Shown here in pieces: positions 48,862 through 57,638 of a stretch of 60,967 nucleotides of DNA. Position 1 is the first letter of the stretch. Every line of letters starts with the position of its first letter. The stretch covers positions 1 through 60,967 of the forward strand of contig QHSO01000002.1 of NCBI GenBank assembly GCA_003220475.1, written 5' to 3'. The position numbers and the translations under genes were made by a program. Source of the stretch: Candidatus Rokuibacteriota bacterium. GTDB taxonomy: Bacteria > Methylomirabilota > Methylomirabilia > Rokubacteriales > CSP1-6. The notes below the pieces were generated by a model that searched no databases, was not told where the DNA came from, and was given only the letters and a program-made list of their open reading frames with translations.

Positions 48862-49664
48862 CGCCGGCCTTGCGTCTGGCGCTGCACACCTGGACGCTCG
48901 ACACGAGCCCGCTGCCGGACGCGGTGGCGGCGGCGCAGGCCGCCGGATGGGACGCCATCGAGCTGCGCCGTCTCGACTGGAATCGCGCGCGCGAGGCCGG
49001 ACGTGCTTCGACGTGGGTCGAGGATACCGTGCGGGCCAGCGGCCTGCCGGTCGCCTGCGTCGGTGTCGAGTTCGGCTGGATGTGGGCGGACGGCGCGGAG
49101 CGCGCGCGCCTGCTCGCCGTGTTCGACGAGCAGTGCGCGCGCGCCCGGGCGCTCGGGTGCGAAACCGTCATGAGCCCGGTCGACAAGGGGACGGGTGACG
49201 TCGCGCGCGCGGCGGCGTCGGTGCGCGAGGTGGGCGACATCGCCGCACGCCACGGCGTCCGGCTCGCGGTCGAGTTCAACTCGCAGTGCGAGCAGCTGAA
49301 CACGCTCGAGGCCGTGCGCGAGGTGCTGGCCAAGGCGGCGCATCCGCGCTGCGGCCTCCTCTTCGACGCCTATCACATGCAGCGCAGCGGCGGCTCGCCG
49401 CGCTCGCTGGACGACGTGCGGGGCGACGAGATCGTCTACGTGCAGTTCAGCGACGTGCCGCGCGGCGAGCTCAAGCGCGGCGAGGTCCTCAACCGGCTGC
49501 CGCCGGGGCAGGGATGCGTGCCCTTCAAGGAGTTCTTCGCCGCGGTGGCGGCGAAGGGTTACGCCGGATTCATGAGCTACGAGGCGCCCAACCCGGCCGC
49601 GTGGGCGCGGTCGGGTCGCGACGTCGCGCGCGAGGCACTGGCAGCCACGCGCGCCGCGCTCTGA
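48858..49664 (+). CDS. sugar phosphate isomerase/epimerase (TIM-barrel)
   Basis: 268 residues of the xylose isomerase-like AP endonuclease 2 superfamily. GWDAIELRRLDW near 30, VRLAVEFNSQ near 135, LFDAYHMQRSGGSP near 167 and FMSYEAPNP near 236 carry the metal-binding Glu/Asp/His. It may isomerise a keto-sugar or inositol derivative. The GTG overlaps the ACT-protein stop. Its 3' end overlaps the convergent methyltransferase by 88 bp. Confidence 0.8.
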   Translation: MTPALRLALHTWTLDTSPLPDAVAAAQAAGWDAIELRRLDWNRAREAGRASTWVEDTVRASGLPVACVGVEFGWMWADGAERARLLAVFDEQCARARALGCETVMSPVDKGTGDVARAAASVREVGDIAARHGVRLAVEFNSQCEQLNTLEAVREVLAKAAHPRCGLLFDAYHMQRSGGSPRSLDDVRGDEIVYVQFSDVPRGELKRGEVLNRLPPGQGCVPFKEFFAAVAAKGYAGFMSYEAPNPAAWARSGRDVAREALAATRAAL

Positions 49665-50368
49665 GGCTCGGCGTCGGGGACGCGGCCCCAGAAGAGCCAC
49701 TTGTCGCCGTGCAGCGGCGCGAACGCGAGCGGCACGGGACTGAGCGCCAGCACGGTGTCGCGGCGCGGCCGGATGCCGATCCACTCGCGCCGATAGAGGC
49801 CGCGTGGTCCGCCGCGTACGAGCTGCTCGTGCAGCCAGCGCTTCGCGCGCAGCAGCCCGCGTAGCCGGTCGCCCCAGGTCCTGGGGCTGAGCGTGAACGC
49901 GAGCGTGCCGCCCGGCTTCACGACGCGCCGCATCTCCGTCACGTAGCGCGCGAGCACGGCCAGCGACGGCAGATGCTGGAAGACGCAGTAGGCGACCGCG
50001 ACGTCGGCCGCGCCGCTCGGCATGCCCGCCAGGCTGTCGCCGTGGCTCTGGTGGAACGTGGCGTTCACCGGTCCGGCGAGCCGGGCCAGCGCCAGCATGC
50101 CCTCGGAGATGTCGAAGGCATGCACGTGCGCGACGTCCGCGGCGATCGCCCGCGTGAGACGTCCGATGCCGCAGCCGACCTCGATCGCCACGTCGCTGTG
50201 GCGAGGTGTGTAGCCGATCGTGTCGCGCAGGTCCTGCCAGATGCGGCGACCCGCCTGCCAGAACTCCGCGAGATCCCGCTCGGCGTACGCCCCATAGCTG
50301 GATACGTACCAGTACGGGTTCTCCGCGGCCTTGGCATCCCAGAACGCACGGCTGCTGTCGAGGCTCAT
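49577..50368 (-). CDS. class I SAM-dependent methyltransferase
   Basis: 263 residues. The SAM motif is VAIEVGCGIGRLTRAIA (near 61-77), followed by VHAFDISEGMLALARL and VKPGGTLAFTL. The tail after about residue 230 is charged and variable. The target cannot be inferred. The chosen ATG gives the usual N-terminus; longer open frame upstream reads through other genes. The last 88 bp overlap the 3' end of the TIM-barrel gene on the other strand, which is unusual. Confidence 0.82.
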   Translation of the reverse strand: MSLDSSRAFWDAKAAENPYWYVSSYGAYAERDLAEFWQAGRRIWQDLRDTIGYTPRHSDVAIEVGCGIGRLTRAIAADVAHVHAFDISEGMLALARLAGPVNATFHQSHGDSLAGMPSGAADVAVAYCVFQHLPSLAVLARYVTEMRRVVKPGGTLAFTLSPRTWGDRLRGLLRAKRWLHEQLVRGGPRGLYRREWIGIRPRRDTVLALSPVPLAFAPLHGDKWLFWGRVPDAEPQSAARVAASASRATSRPDRAHAAGLGAS

Positions 50369-50474
50369 GGCCAGCTTGCTGGTGCAACGGGGGTACCAGC
50401 CGAGAATGGGCGGATTCGGGCTGTCGGCACCGGCCGCCTGACTACAAAACTGCTCAGGCTCGGCTGATCGTTGC

Positions 50475-51587
50475 CTAGCCGAGAACGCTGTCGAGCGGCG
50501 CCGGAGGCTCGCCGAGCGAGGCGGCGACGGCGGGGTGCACGACGCGGCCGCGCGCCACATTGATGCCCTTTGCCAGCGCGGCATTGGCGCGGGCGGCCCC
50601 GGCCACGCCCCGCGTGGCCAGCTCGAGCACATACGGCAGCGTGGCGTTCGTCAGCGCGAACGTCGACGTGCGCGGCACGAGCGCCGGCATGTTGGCGACG
50701 CCGTAGTGGACGACGCCCGAGACGACATAGACAGGATCCAGCAGGGTCGTGGGATGCACGGTCTCGACGCAGCCGCCCTGGTCGACGGCGACATCGACGA
50801 TGACCGCGCCTTCCTTCATCGTCGTCACCATGGCCGCCGTCACCAGCACCGGCGCGCGGGCGCCGGTGATGAGCACGGCGCCGACCAGAAGATCGGCGCG
50901 CCTGACGACCGCCTGCAGATTGAATGTGTTGGACATGATCGTGACGACGCGGCCGCCGAAGAGATCGTCGACGGCGCGAAGGCGGTCGGGATTCACGTCG
51001 AGGATCGACACGTCGGCGCCGAGCCCGATCGCGATGCGCGCGGCGTTCACGCCGACGATGCCGGCGCCGATGACCACGACGTTCCCCGGCGGCACGCCGG
51101 GCACGCCGGACAGGAGAATGCCCCGTCCGCCGTGGGCGCGACCCAGGTAGAACGCGCCTTCCTGGACCGCGAGACGGCCCGCCACCTCGCTCATCGGTGT
51201 GAGCAGCGGCAGCGAGCCGTCGGGGCGCTGCACCGTCTCGTAGGCGATCGCGATCGTGCCGGCCTCGCGCAGCGCCCGCGTGAGCTCGGGCGCGGGCGCC
51301 AGGTGCAGGTACGTGAACAGGATCTGGCCCGCACGGAGCCGCGGATATTCCTCCGCCACCGGCTCTTTGACCTTGAGCACGACCTCGGCGCGGCGCCAGA
51401 CCTCGTCGGCCGCCGCGAGCTCGACGCCGACGCCTCCGTACTCGTCGTCGCGGATCCCGCTGCCGAGCCCGGCGCCTTTTTCGACCAGCACCGTGTGACC
51501 CGCGTCGCGCAGCGCCTGCGCGCCGGCGGGCGTGAGCGCGACGCGTTGCTCGCCCGGCTTGATCTCGCGCGGCACGCCGACGATCAT
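50475..51587 (-). CDS. ald: alanine dehydrogenase
   Basis: 370 residues. [20 protein letters not shown] at the start, the [16 protein letters not shown] motif, the catalytic Lys in [12 protein letters not shown] (residues 71-82), His in [12 protein letters not shown] near 94, and the Rossmann [17 protein letters not shown] near 171. It reversibly deaminates L-alanine to pyruvate with NAD. The ATG overlaps the E3 stop by 4 bp, so alanine deamination is tied to the 2-oxoacid dehydrogenase complex. Confidence 0.93.
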   Translation of the reverse strand: MIVGVPREIKPGEQRVALTPAGAQALRDAGHTVLVEKGAGLGSGIRDDEYGGVGVELAAADEVWRRAEVVLKVKEPVAEEYPRLRAGQILFTYLHLAPAPELTRALREAGTIAIAYETVQRPDGSLPLLTPMSEVAGRLAVQEGAFYLGRAHGGRGILLSGVPGVPPGNVVVIGAGIVGVNAARIAIGLGADVSILDVNPDRLRAVDDLFGGRVVTIMSNTFNLQAVVRRADLLVGAVLITGARAPVLVTAAMVTTMKEGAVIVDVAVDQGGCVETVHPTTLLDPVYVVSGVVHYGVANMPALVPRTSTFALTNATLPYVLELATRGVAGAARANAALAKGINVARGRVVHPAVAASLGEPPAPLDSVLG

Positions 51588-52966
51588 CCGCGCAGCAGCG
51601 TCTCGGCCGCCTCCATCAAGGTTTCGCTCAGCGTCGGATGGGTGTGGATCGTGAGCGCCAGGTCCTCCGCGAGCAGCGCGGCCTCGACGGCGAGCGCGGC
51701 CTCGGCGATCAATTCGCCGGCGCCGGGGCCGGCGATGCCGGCACCGAGCAGGCGCCCGGACTCCGGATCGACGACGAGCTTCGTGACGCCATCGCTACGC
51801 CCGAGCGTCGCCGCGCGGCCGGAGGCGGCCCACCCGAATCTCGCGACGCGGACCGCGCGGCCCTCGGCCGCCGCTTGCGTCTCGGTGAGACCGCACCAGG
51901 CGATTTCGGGATCGGTGAACACGACGGCGGGAACGACCGTGTTGTCGAATGCTGCCGCGCGTCCGGCGATCGCCTCGGCGGCCACCTTGCCCTGGCGCAT
52001 CGCCCGGTGGGCGAGCATCGGCTCGCCGGTGGCGTCGCCGACGGCGAAGAGGCGAGGGTCCGCGGTCGCACAACGGGCGTCGATCTGGACGAAGCCGCGC
52101 GCGTCTTGCTTCGCGCGCGTCTTGTCCAGTCCGATGCCGTCGGTCAGCGGCCGGCGGCCGACCGCGAGCAAGGCGCGGTCGAAGGTCGTCGCGGCGCCCG
52201 CGATGGTGGCCTCGACGCCGCTCGCCGTCTCGCGGAGCGCCTCGATCCTCGCGTTGAGCCGCACCGCCGCGAACTGCTTGTCGACCCGGCGCCCCAGCCA
52301 CTGCACGAGGTCGCGGTCCGCGCCGGGCAGCAGCCCATCGGTCATCTCGACCAGCGTCACCGCGCTCCCGAGCGCCGCGTAGACCTGTCCGAGCTCGAGC
52401 CCGATGTACCCGCCGCCGACCACGAGCAGACGCTCGGGAATTTCGGGAAGCTCGAGGGCGGCGGTGGAATCCATGACGCGCTCGGAGGGCTCGATGCCAC
52501 GCAGGCGGGACGGCGCCGAGCCGGTGGCCACGATCGCATGACGGAACTTGAGCGCCTGCGGCTCGTCGCCCTCGACGCGAATCGTGCGCGCGTCCTCGAA
52601 GACGCCGCGGCCGCCGACGACCTCGACGCCCTTCGCCTTGGCGACACTGGCCAACCCGCGCGCGAGCTTGCCGATCACGCGCTCGGTCTTCCACTTGCGC
52701 AGCGGATCGAGTGACACGCGCGCGGGGCCGAAGTCGACGCCGAACTCCTTGGCGCGCTCGGCCTCGCCGAGCACGGCCGCCACGTGCAGCAGCGCCTTGG
52801 AGGGAATGCAGCCTTCGAACAGACACGCCCCGCCCAGCCGCTTGCCGGAATCGACGACGACCGTCTCCAGTCCGAGCTCGGCGCAGCGGAAGGCCGCGGA
52901 GTAGCCGCCGGGACCGCCGCCGATGACGACGACGTCCACGTCGCGGACGAGGTCTCCCATCACCAT
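51584..52966 (-). CDS. lpdA: dihydrolipoyl dehydrogenase (E3)
   Basis: 460 residues. The redox disulfide is C48-x4-C53 (GGACLFEGCIPSK), the FAD motif is VVVIGGGPGGYSAAF, and the C-terminal HTHPTLSE carries the base His. The usual Thr before C48 is Ala here. It reoxidises lipoyl groups of E2 with NAD. The start is chosen at M1 (MVMGDL); M3 is also possible. It is followed by alanine dehydrogenase with a 4-bp overlap. Confidence 0.92.
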   Translation of the reverse strand: MVMGDLVRDVDVVVIGGGPGGYSAAFRCAELGLETVVVDSGKRLGGACLFEGCIPSKALLHVAAVLGEAERAKEFGVDFGPARVSLDPLRKWKTERVIGKLARGLASVAKAKGVEVVGGRGVFEDARTIRVEGDEPQALKFRHAIVATGSAPSRLRGIEPSERVMDSTAALELPEIPERLLVVGGGYIGLELGQVYAALGSAVTLVEMTDGLLPGADRDLVQWLGRRVDKQFAAVRLNARIEALRETASGVEATIAGAATTFDRALLAVGRRPLTDGIGLDKTRAKQDARGFVQIDARCATADPRLFAVGDATGEPMLAHRAMRQGKVAAEAIAGRAAAFDNTVVPAVVFTDPEIAWCGLTETQAAAEGRAVRVARFGWAASGRAATLGRSDGVTKLVVDPESGRLLGAGIAGPGAGELIAEAALAVEAALLAEDLALTIHTHPTLSETLMEAAETLLRG

Positions 52967-52973
52967 GACGAGC

Positions 52974-54383
52974 TCAGAGTCCCAGCAGCAGCTCGGGCCT
53001 CTCGAGCCGCCGCACGATGGCCGCCGCGAAGCGGGCGCCGTCGGCGCCGTCGGCCACGCGGTGGTCGAAGGTGAGCGACACCGGCAGCAGCAGGCGTGGC
53101 TCGATCCGTCCGTCGCGCACGACGGGCTCCTGGCGGGCACGGGCAACGCCGAGAATCGCGACTTCCGGGTAGTTGATGATCGGGATGGCGCCGGTGCCGC
53201 CGAGCGCGCCGATGTTGGTGATCGTGAACGTGCCGCCGCGCAGGTCGTCGAGCGTCGCCTTGCCGTCGCGCACGCGCTGCGCCAGGGCGCCCAGCTCACG
53301 CGCGAGCTCGATCACCGGCTTCTTGTCGACGTCGCGCAGCACCGGCACGATCAGCCCGCGCCCGGTGGCGACGGCGACGCCGAGATGGACGTAGCGCTTG
53401 ACGATGAGCTGTCCGCCCGCCGCGTCGAGCGCGGCGTTGAACGTCGGATGCTCGGCGAGCGCGAGCGCGGCCGCCTTCAGCAGGAAGGCCGTGAGCGTGA
53501 GCGTCACGCCGCGCGCCTTCGCGCTCTCGAGATTGCGCTGGACGATCGCGTCCAGCTCGGTGATGTCCGCGCGATCGAAATGCGTGACGTGCGGGATCAC
53601 CGTCGCCGACAGGGTCATTCGCTCGGCGATGGTCCGACGCAGGTGCGACAGCGGCTGGCGCTCGACGGGACCCCACTGCTCGAAGTTTGGCAGCGACGGC
53701 TCGGTGACGTGCGTCGCCAGCGGCTTGGCCGGCGCCGGCGTGGCGGCGGGCTCGAGCTGCGCTGCGCGATCGGTGCGCGGCATGCCGCGCGCCTGCGCGC
53801 GCGCCGGCGCGCCGCCGGCGACCGCCGCGCGCACGTCGTCGTCGGTCACGCGCCCGCCGGGACCCGTCCCGCGCACCGCGTGCAGATCGACGCCGAGCTC
53901 ACGGGAGAGCCGCCGCGTGGACGGCGTCGCCGGGACCGGCCCCGAGCGCGCCGGCGCGCCGACGTCGACCGCGGCGCGCGTCTCGGCCGACTCGAACGAG
54001 CGCGCCGGTGCGCGCGGGGACTCCGCCGCGGGCGCCTGGCGCGCGCGCGTCCCCTGGACGGTGGTGCGCGGCTCGGGGGCGAGCGTACGGGTGGGATCGA
54101 GCGTGTCCGCGGCCTGCTTGCCGATGGGCTTCGTGGCCACGCTCACGGCCTCCCCGAAGGTGACCAGCACCTGCCCGACCTTGACCGTCTGATGCGTCTC
54201 GACGTGGATCTTCTCGACGCGGCCGCTCATGGGGGACGGGATCTCGACGGTGGCCTTGTCGGTCTCGACCTCGAGCAGGGGCGCGTCCTCGGCGATGACG
54301 TCGCCTTCGCGCACGAGCACCTTCACGATCTCGGCCTCGGTCAGACCCTCACCGAGGTCGGGCAGCACGAACGGGCGTGACAT
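52974..54383 (-). CDS. dihydrolipoamide acyltransferase (E2)
   Basis: 469 residues. A lipoyl domain with the lipoylated Lys43 (ETDKATVEI), a peripheral-subunit-binding domain (TRRLSRELGVDLHAVRGTG), a Pro/Ala/Arg-rich linker, and the acyltransferase core ending in the active-site FDHRVADGADGARF (His near 441). It forms the core of a pyruvate or branched-chain 2-oxoacid complex. Only one lipoyl domain is present. It starts 3 nt after the E1beta stop. Confidence 0.92.
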   Translation of the reverse strand: MSRPFVLPDLGEGLTEAEIVKVLVREGDVIAEDAPLLEVETDKATVEIPSPMSGRVEKIHVETHQTVKVGQVLVTFGEAVSVATKPIGKQAADTLDPTRTLAPEPRTTVQGTRARQAPAAESPRAPARSFESAETRAAVDVGAPARSGPVPATPSTRRLSRELGVDLHAVRGTGPGGRVTDDDVRAAVAGGAPARAQARGMPRTDRAAQLEPAATPAPAKPLATHVTEPSLPNFEQWGPVERQPLSHLRRTIAERMTLSATVIPHVTHFDRADITELDAIVQRNLESAKARGVTLTLTAFLLKAAALALAEHPTFNAALDAAGGQLIVKRYVHLGVAVATGRGLIVPVLRDVDKKPVIELARELGALAQRVRDGKATLDDLRGGTFTITNIGALGGTGAIPIINYPEVAILGVARARQEPVVRDGRIEPRLLLPVSLTFDHRVADGADGARFAAAIVRRLERPELLLGL

Positions 54384-54386
54384 CGG

Positions 54387-55367
54387 CTAGAAGGCGAGGG
54401 TCTCGCGCGCGGCGCCGACCACGCGCGCGACGTCGGGCACGTTGGCCTTCTCGCGCGCGAAGCCGGGGAAGGGCACGTCGTGCGTCGTCACCCGGGCGAT
54501 CGGCGCTTCGAGGGACAGGAACGCGCCGTCCATGATCGAGGCCGCGACCTCGGCGCCGGGCCCGAACGAGCGCGGCGCCTCGTGCACGATCACGGCGCGG
54601 CCCGTCTTGCTGACCGAGCGCACGATCGTCTCGCGGTCGAGCGGCGCGATCGTCAGCACGTCGATCACGTCGCAGCTCACCCCGTCCTCCTGCTCGAGCG
54701 TCTCGGCCGCCTCGCGCGCGACCCGCAGCATGCCGCCCCAGGCCACCAGCGTGAGATCGTCGCCCTCGCTGACCACCTGCGCGCGGCCGATGTCCATGGT
54801 TTCCGGCTCGTCGGGCACGTCTTCCTTGTGCGCGTGATAGAGGGCCTTGTGCTCGAAGAACACGACCGGATCGGGATCGCGGATGGCCGCGGCGAGCAGC
54901 GCGCGGCCGTTGCGCGGGCCCGAGGGAATGACCATCTTCAGCCCGGGGATGTGCGCGTAAAACTGCTCCTCGGACTCGCTGTGGTGCTCGAGCGCGCGCA
55001 CGCCGCCGCCGTACGGCATCCGCATCACCATCGGCACGTGAAAGCGGCCCTGCGAGCGATTGCGGTAGCGCGCGGCGTGGTTCTCGATCTGATGGAAGCA
55101 CTGGAAGGCGAAGCCCGAGAACTGGATCTCACACACGGGCTTGAGCCCGTACAGCGCCATGCCGACCGACGTGCCGATGATCGCCGACTCCGCCAGCGGG
55201 CTGTCGATCACGCGCTTGCTGCCGTACGTGCGGTGCAGATCCTCGGTCACGCGGAACACGCCGCCGTCGACGCCGACGTCCTCGCCGATGACCAGCACGT
55301 CGGGATCGCGCTGCATCTCCTGCATCAGCGCGAGATTCAGCGCCTTGACCAGGTTGAGCTTGGCCAT
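54387..55367 (-). CDS. 2-oxoacid dehydrogenase E1 component, beta subunit
   Basis: 326 residues. IGEDVGVDGGVFRVTEDLH near 27, RVIDSPLAESAIIGTSVG near 51 and EIQFSGFAFQCFHQIENHA are those of pyruvate/branched-chain E1beta; the C-terminal ITRVTTHDVPFPGF-type end (ARVTTHDVPFPGFAREK) is complete. It closes the thiamine site made with E1alpha. ATG overlaps the E1alpha stop (TGATG). Confidence 0.92.
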   Translation of the reverse strand: MAKLNLVKALNLALMQEMQRDPDVLVIGEDVGVDGGVFRVTEDLHRTYGSKRVIDSPLAESAIIGTSVGMALYGLKPVCEIQFSGFAFQCFHQIENHAARYRNRSQGRFHVPMVMRMPYGGGVRALEHHSESEEQFYAHIPGLKMVIPSGPRNGRALLAAAIRDPDPVVFFEHKALYHAHKEDVPDEPETMDIGRAQVVSEGDDLTLVAWGGMLRVAREAAETLEQEDGVSCDVIDVLTIAPLDRETIVRSVSKTGRAVIVHEAPRSFGPGAEVAASIMDGAFLSLEAPIARVTTHDVPFPGFAREKANVPDVARVVGAARETLAF

Positions 55368-56500
55368 CAGCGCCGTCCGCTCCGCTGCCCGCGCATCGGC
55401 GGCGAGGGCTCGTGCTTCTCGCGCCGGCCCGGCTCGCCGCTGCGCAGCGTCTCGGCCAGCGTCTCGCGCTGAGCCTTCAGCTCCGGCGGCAGCTCCGCGT
55501 ACACGTGATCGAACATGACCAGCGGATCGGCGGGCGCCGTCGCCTCGAAGCGCGCGATCGCGGCGGCGATCTCCTCGTCCACCTGCGCCTCGAGACCGTC
55601 CTCCAGCAGGCGCTTCTTCTTGAGATAGGCCGCGAAGCGCGTGAGGGGATCCTTGCGCTCCCACTCGGCGACTTCCTCGGCGGTGCGGTACTTGGTCGGG
55701 TCGTCGGCCGTGGTGTGAACGCCGAGGCGATAGGTGACGCACTCGATCAGCGTGGGACCCTCGCCGGCGCGCGCGCGCTCGACGGCCTCGCGGCTGGCGG
55801 CGTAGACCGCGAGGACGTCGTTGCCGTCCACCTGGATGCCCGGCAGGCCGTAGGCGAGCGCCTTCTGCGCGATGGTCTTGGAGTTCGTCTGCTTCTTGAG
55901 CGGCACCGAGATCGCCCACTGGTTGTTCTGGCACACGAAGACGACCGGCACGTGCCAGACGCCCGCGAAGTTGAGCGCCTCGTGGAAGTCGCCCTCGGAC
56001 GTCGCGCCGTCGCCGAAGTACGCCATCACGACGACGTCGTCGTCGCGATACTGCGCGGCGTAGGCGAGGCCGACGGCGTGAGGCAACTGGGTCGAGACGG
56101 GAATCGTGATGGGGAGGTCGCGCTGATCGGGGGCGGGTTGACCACCTTCCAGGTGGCCGGCGAAGAACAGCAGCAGCTTCTCGATCGGCCAGCCGCGCCA
56201 GATCATCGAGGCCGTCTCACGGAACGAGGGCACCATCCAGTCCGTGGGCCGCAGCACGGCGACGCTGCCGAGCTGGGACGCCTCCTGACCCTTGATGGGC
56301 GCGAATGTGCCGGTGCGCCCCTGCCGCTGCAGGCGCACCATGCGCTCGTCGAGCCGGCGCGCCAGCAGCATCGCGCGGTACAGGCGCTTGAGCTCGGCGC
56401 CCGGCAGGCCGGGATCGAGAGCGCTGTCGAGGTTGCCTTCGGCGTCGAGGATCGACAGATATTCGACCGTGAACCGGGGTTCCAGCGGGGTTCTCGGCAT
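55367..56500 (-). CDS. 2-oxoacid dehydrogenase E1 component, alpha subunit
   Basis: 377 residues. The thiamine diphosphate motif is GDGATSEGDFHEALNFAGV (163-181) ending with CQNNQ (190-194). The first 20 residues and the charged C-terminus (REKHEPSPPMRGQRSGRR) vary among relatives. The substrate may be pyruvate or a branched-chain 2-oxoacid; the coupling to alanine dehydrogenase favours pyruvate, by inference. GGAGG is well placed before the ATG and a TACAAT lies 20 nt upstream. Confidence 0.92.
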   Translation of the reverse strand: MPRTPLEPRFTVEYLSILDAEGNLDSALDPGLPGAELKRLYRAMLLARRLDERMVRLQRQGRTGTFAPIKGQEASQLGSVAVLRPTDWMVPSFRETASMIWRGWPIEKLLLFFAGHLEGGQPAPDQRDLPITIPVSTQLPHAVGLAYAAQYRDDDVVVMAYFGDGATSEGDFHEALNFAGVWHVPVVFVCQNNQWAISVPLKKQTNSKTIAQKALAYGLPGIQVDGNDVLAVYAASREAVERARAGEGPTLIECVTYRLGVHTTADDPTKYRTAEEVAEWERKDPLTRFAAYLKKKRLLEDGLEAQVDEEIAAAIARFEATAPADPLVMFDHVYAELPPELKAQRETLAETLRSGEPGRREKHEPSPPMRGQRSGRR

Positions 56501-56520
56501 TCAAGCCTCCGCGCTGCCTC

Positions 56521-56526
56521 ATTGTA
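56521..56526 (-). promoter_or_regulatory. -10 of the 2-oxoacid dehydrogenase operon
   Basis: TACAAT on the minus strand lies 20 nt before the E1alpha ATG, with GGAGG between, so this five-gene operon has a normal short leader. No good -35 is visible. Confidence 0.45.
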
Positions 56527-56613
56527 CCTTGGGGTCGGCTGCTGACCGCGCGTTCGGGGACGACGCGGGCGATGGACAGGCTCAGCGTCGAGGGAGTGCG
56601 GCGATACCGAGCG

Positions 56614-57501
56614 CTACTTCCGGCCCCCGGAGGCGCGCTTGGGCACCGCTTTCGCCGCGACCTTCGCGGTGGCGGCCGTCGCCGCCTTGCTCGGCGGCTT
56701 CTTCGCGGTGGCGGCGGATTCGGGCAGGCCGCGCTTGGCGAGGCTGGCCTTGAGCGCGTCCATCAAATCGATCACACGCGGGCGCTCGGCGGGCGCCGGC
56801 GCCGCGACGATCTCGCGGCCCTCGACCTTGCGCTCGAGCATGTCCGTCACGCGAGCGCGGTACTCGTCCTTGTACTGCTCGGGCTTGAACTGCTCGCTCG
56901 CGAGCCCGCGGATGAGCTGCAGGGCCAGCTGCAGCTCGCCCTCGCGGATGTTCGCGGACTGACCCTTGTCGACGTCCGCGAACGAGCGCACCTCGTCCGC
57001 GAAGAACATCGTGTGCAGCAGCAGGCCCTCCCGCCCCGCGCGAATCAGAACGAGGCTCTCCTTGCCGCGCATGACGAACTTTGCGACGGCGACCTGCTCG
57101 GCCTGGGCCATCGCATCGGCCAGCAGGCGGTAGGGCTTCTCGCCGCCCTTGTCGGCGCCGAGATAGTAGGCCTTCTCGAAATACACGGGATCCACCTGCG
57201 CGAGGGGCACGAACTCGAGGATGTCGATCATCTTCGAGGCCTCGCCCTCGAGGGCCTTCAGCTCTTCGTCGGTGACCCGCACGTACTGGTCCTTCGCGAA
57301 CTCGTACCCCTTCACGAGCCCGCTGCGCTCGACGACCTCGTTGTCGACCGGGCAGAACGTCTGCTGCTTGATGCGCGAGCCGCACTTGGCGTGCAGCAGA
57401 TTGAACGAGATGTTGCCGGGCGCGGTGGCCGTGTAGAGCTTGATCGGGATCGACACGAGGCCGAACGAGATCGTGCCCGAGCCGAGCGCATGCGGTGGCA
57501 T
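56614..57501 (-). CDS. ku: Ku protein (non-homologous end joining)
   Basis: 295 residues of the bacterial Ku core (GTISFGLVSIPIKLYTAT near 8, LVKGYEFAKDQYVRVTDEEL near 70) plus a Lys/Ala-rich C-terminal tail of about 45 residues that may bind DNA or LigD. It binds double-strand ends as a dimer. The partner ligase LigD is not in the window. The chosen ATG (MPPHALGSG) lies 8 nt after TATCGT and lacks RBS; an upstream in-frame ATG would add a poor N-terminus. Confidence 0.9.
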   Translation of the reverse strand: MPPHALGSGTISFGLVSIPIKLYTATAPGNISFNLLHAKCGSRIKQQTFCPVDNEVVERSGLVKGYEFAKDQYVRVTDEELKALEGEASKMIDILEFVPLAQVDPVYFEKAYYLGADKGGEKPYRLLADAMAQAEQVAVAKFVMRGKESLVLIRAGREGLLLHTMFFADEVRSFADVDKGQSANIREGELQLALQLIRGLASEQFKPEQYKDEYRARVTDMLERKVEGREIVAAPAPAERPRVIDLMDALKASLAKRGLPESAATAKKPPSKAATAATAKVAAKAVPKRASGGRK

Positions 57502-57509
57502 GTCGTTGA

Positions 57510-57515
57510 ACGATA
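57510..57515 (-). promoter_or_regulatory. -10-like TATCGT before ku
   Basis: TATCGT on the minus strand ends 8 nt before the ku ATG, with no Shine-Dalgarno between. It fits the leaderless pattern at other operon-leading genes in this window, though the hexamer is a weak match to TATAAT. Confidence 0.35.
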
Positions 57516-57626
57516 TCACGTGCGCCGCGCCCACGCCGCACACGGAGCACTATCCAATGGATTGCGGTCGCCGCGCGCCGGCGCCGCCGCCGGCTGAGTC
57601 GCGGTGTGCTCGCGCGGAGCCACGCG

Positions 57627-57632
57627 TATGAT
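57627..57632 (+). promoter_or_regulatory. -10-like TATGAT before the ABC binding-protein gene
   Basis: TATGAT ends 6 nt before GTG 57639, and there is no RBS in the gap. This supports 57639 as the start rather than a GTG farther upstream, and predicts a leaderless transcript. Confidence 0.5.
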
Positions 57633-57638
57633 GCCCCG

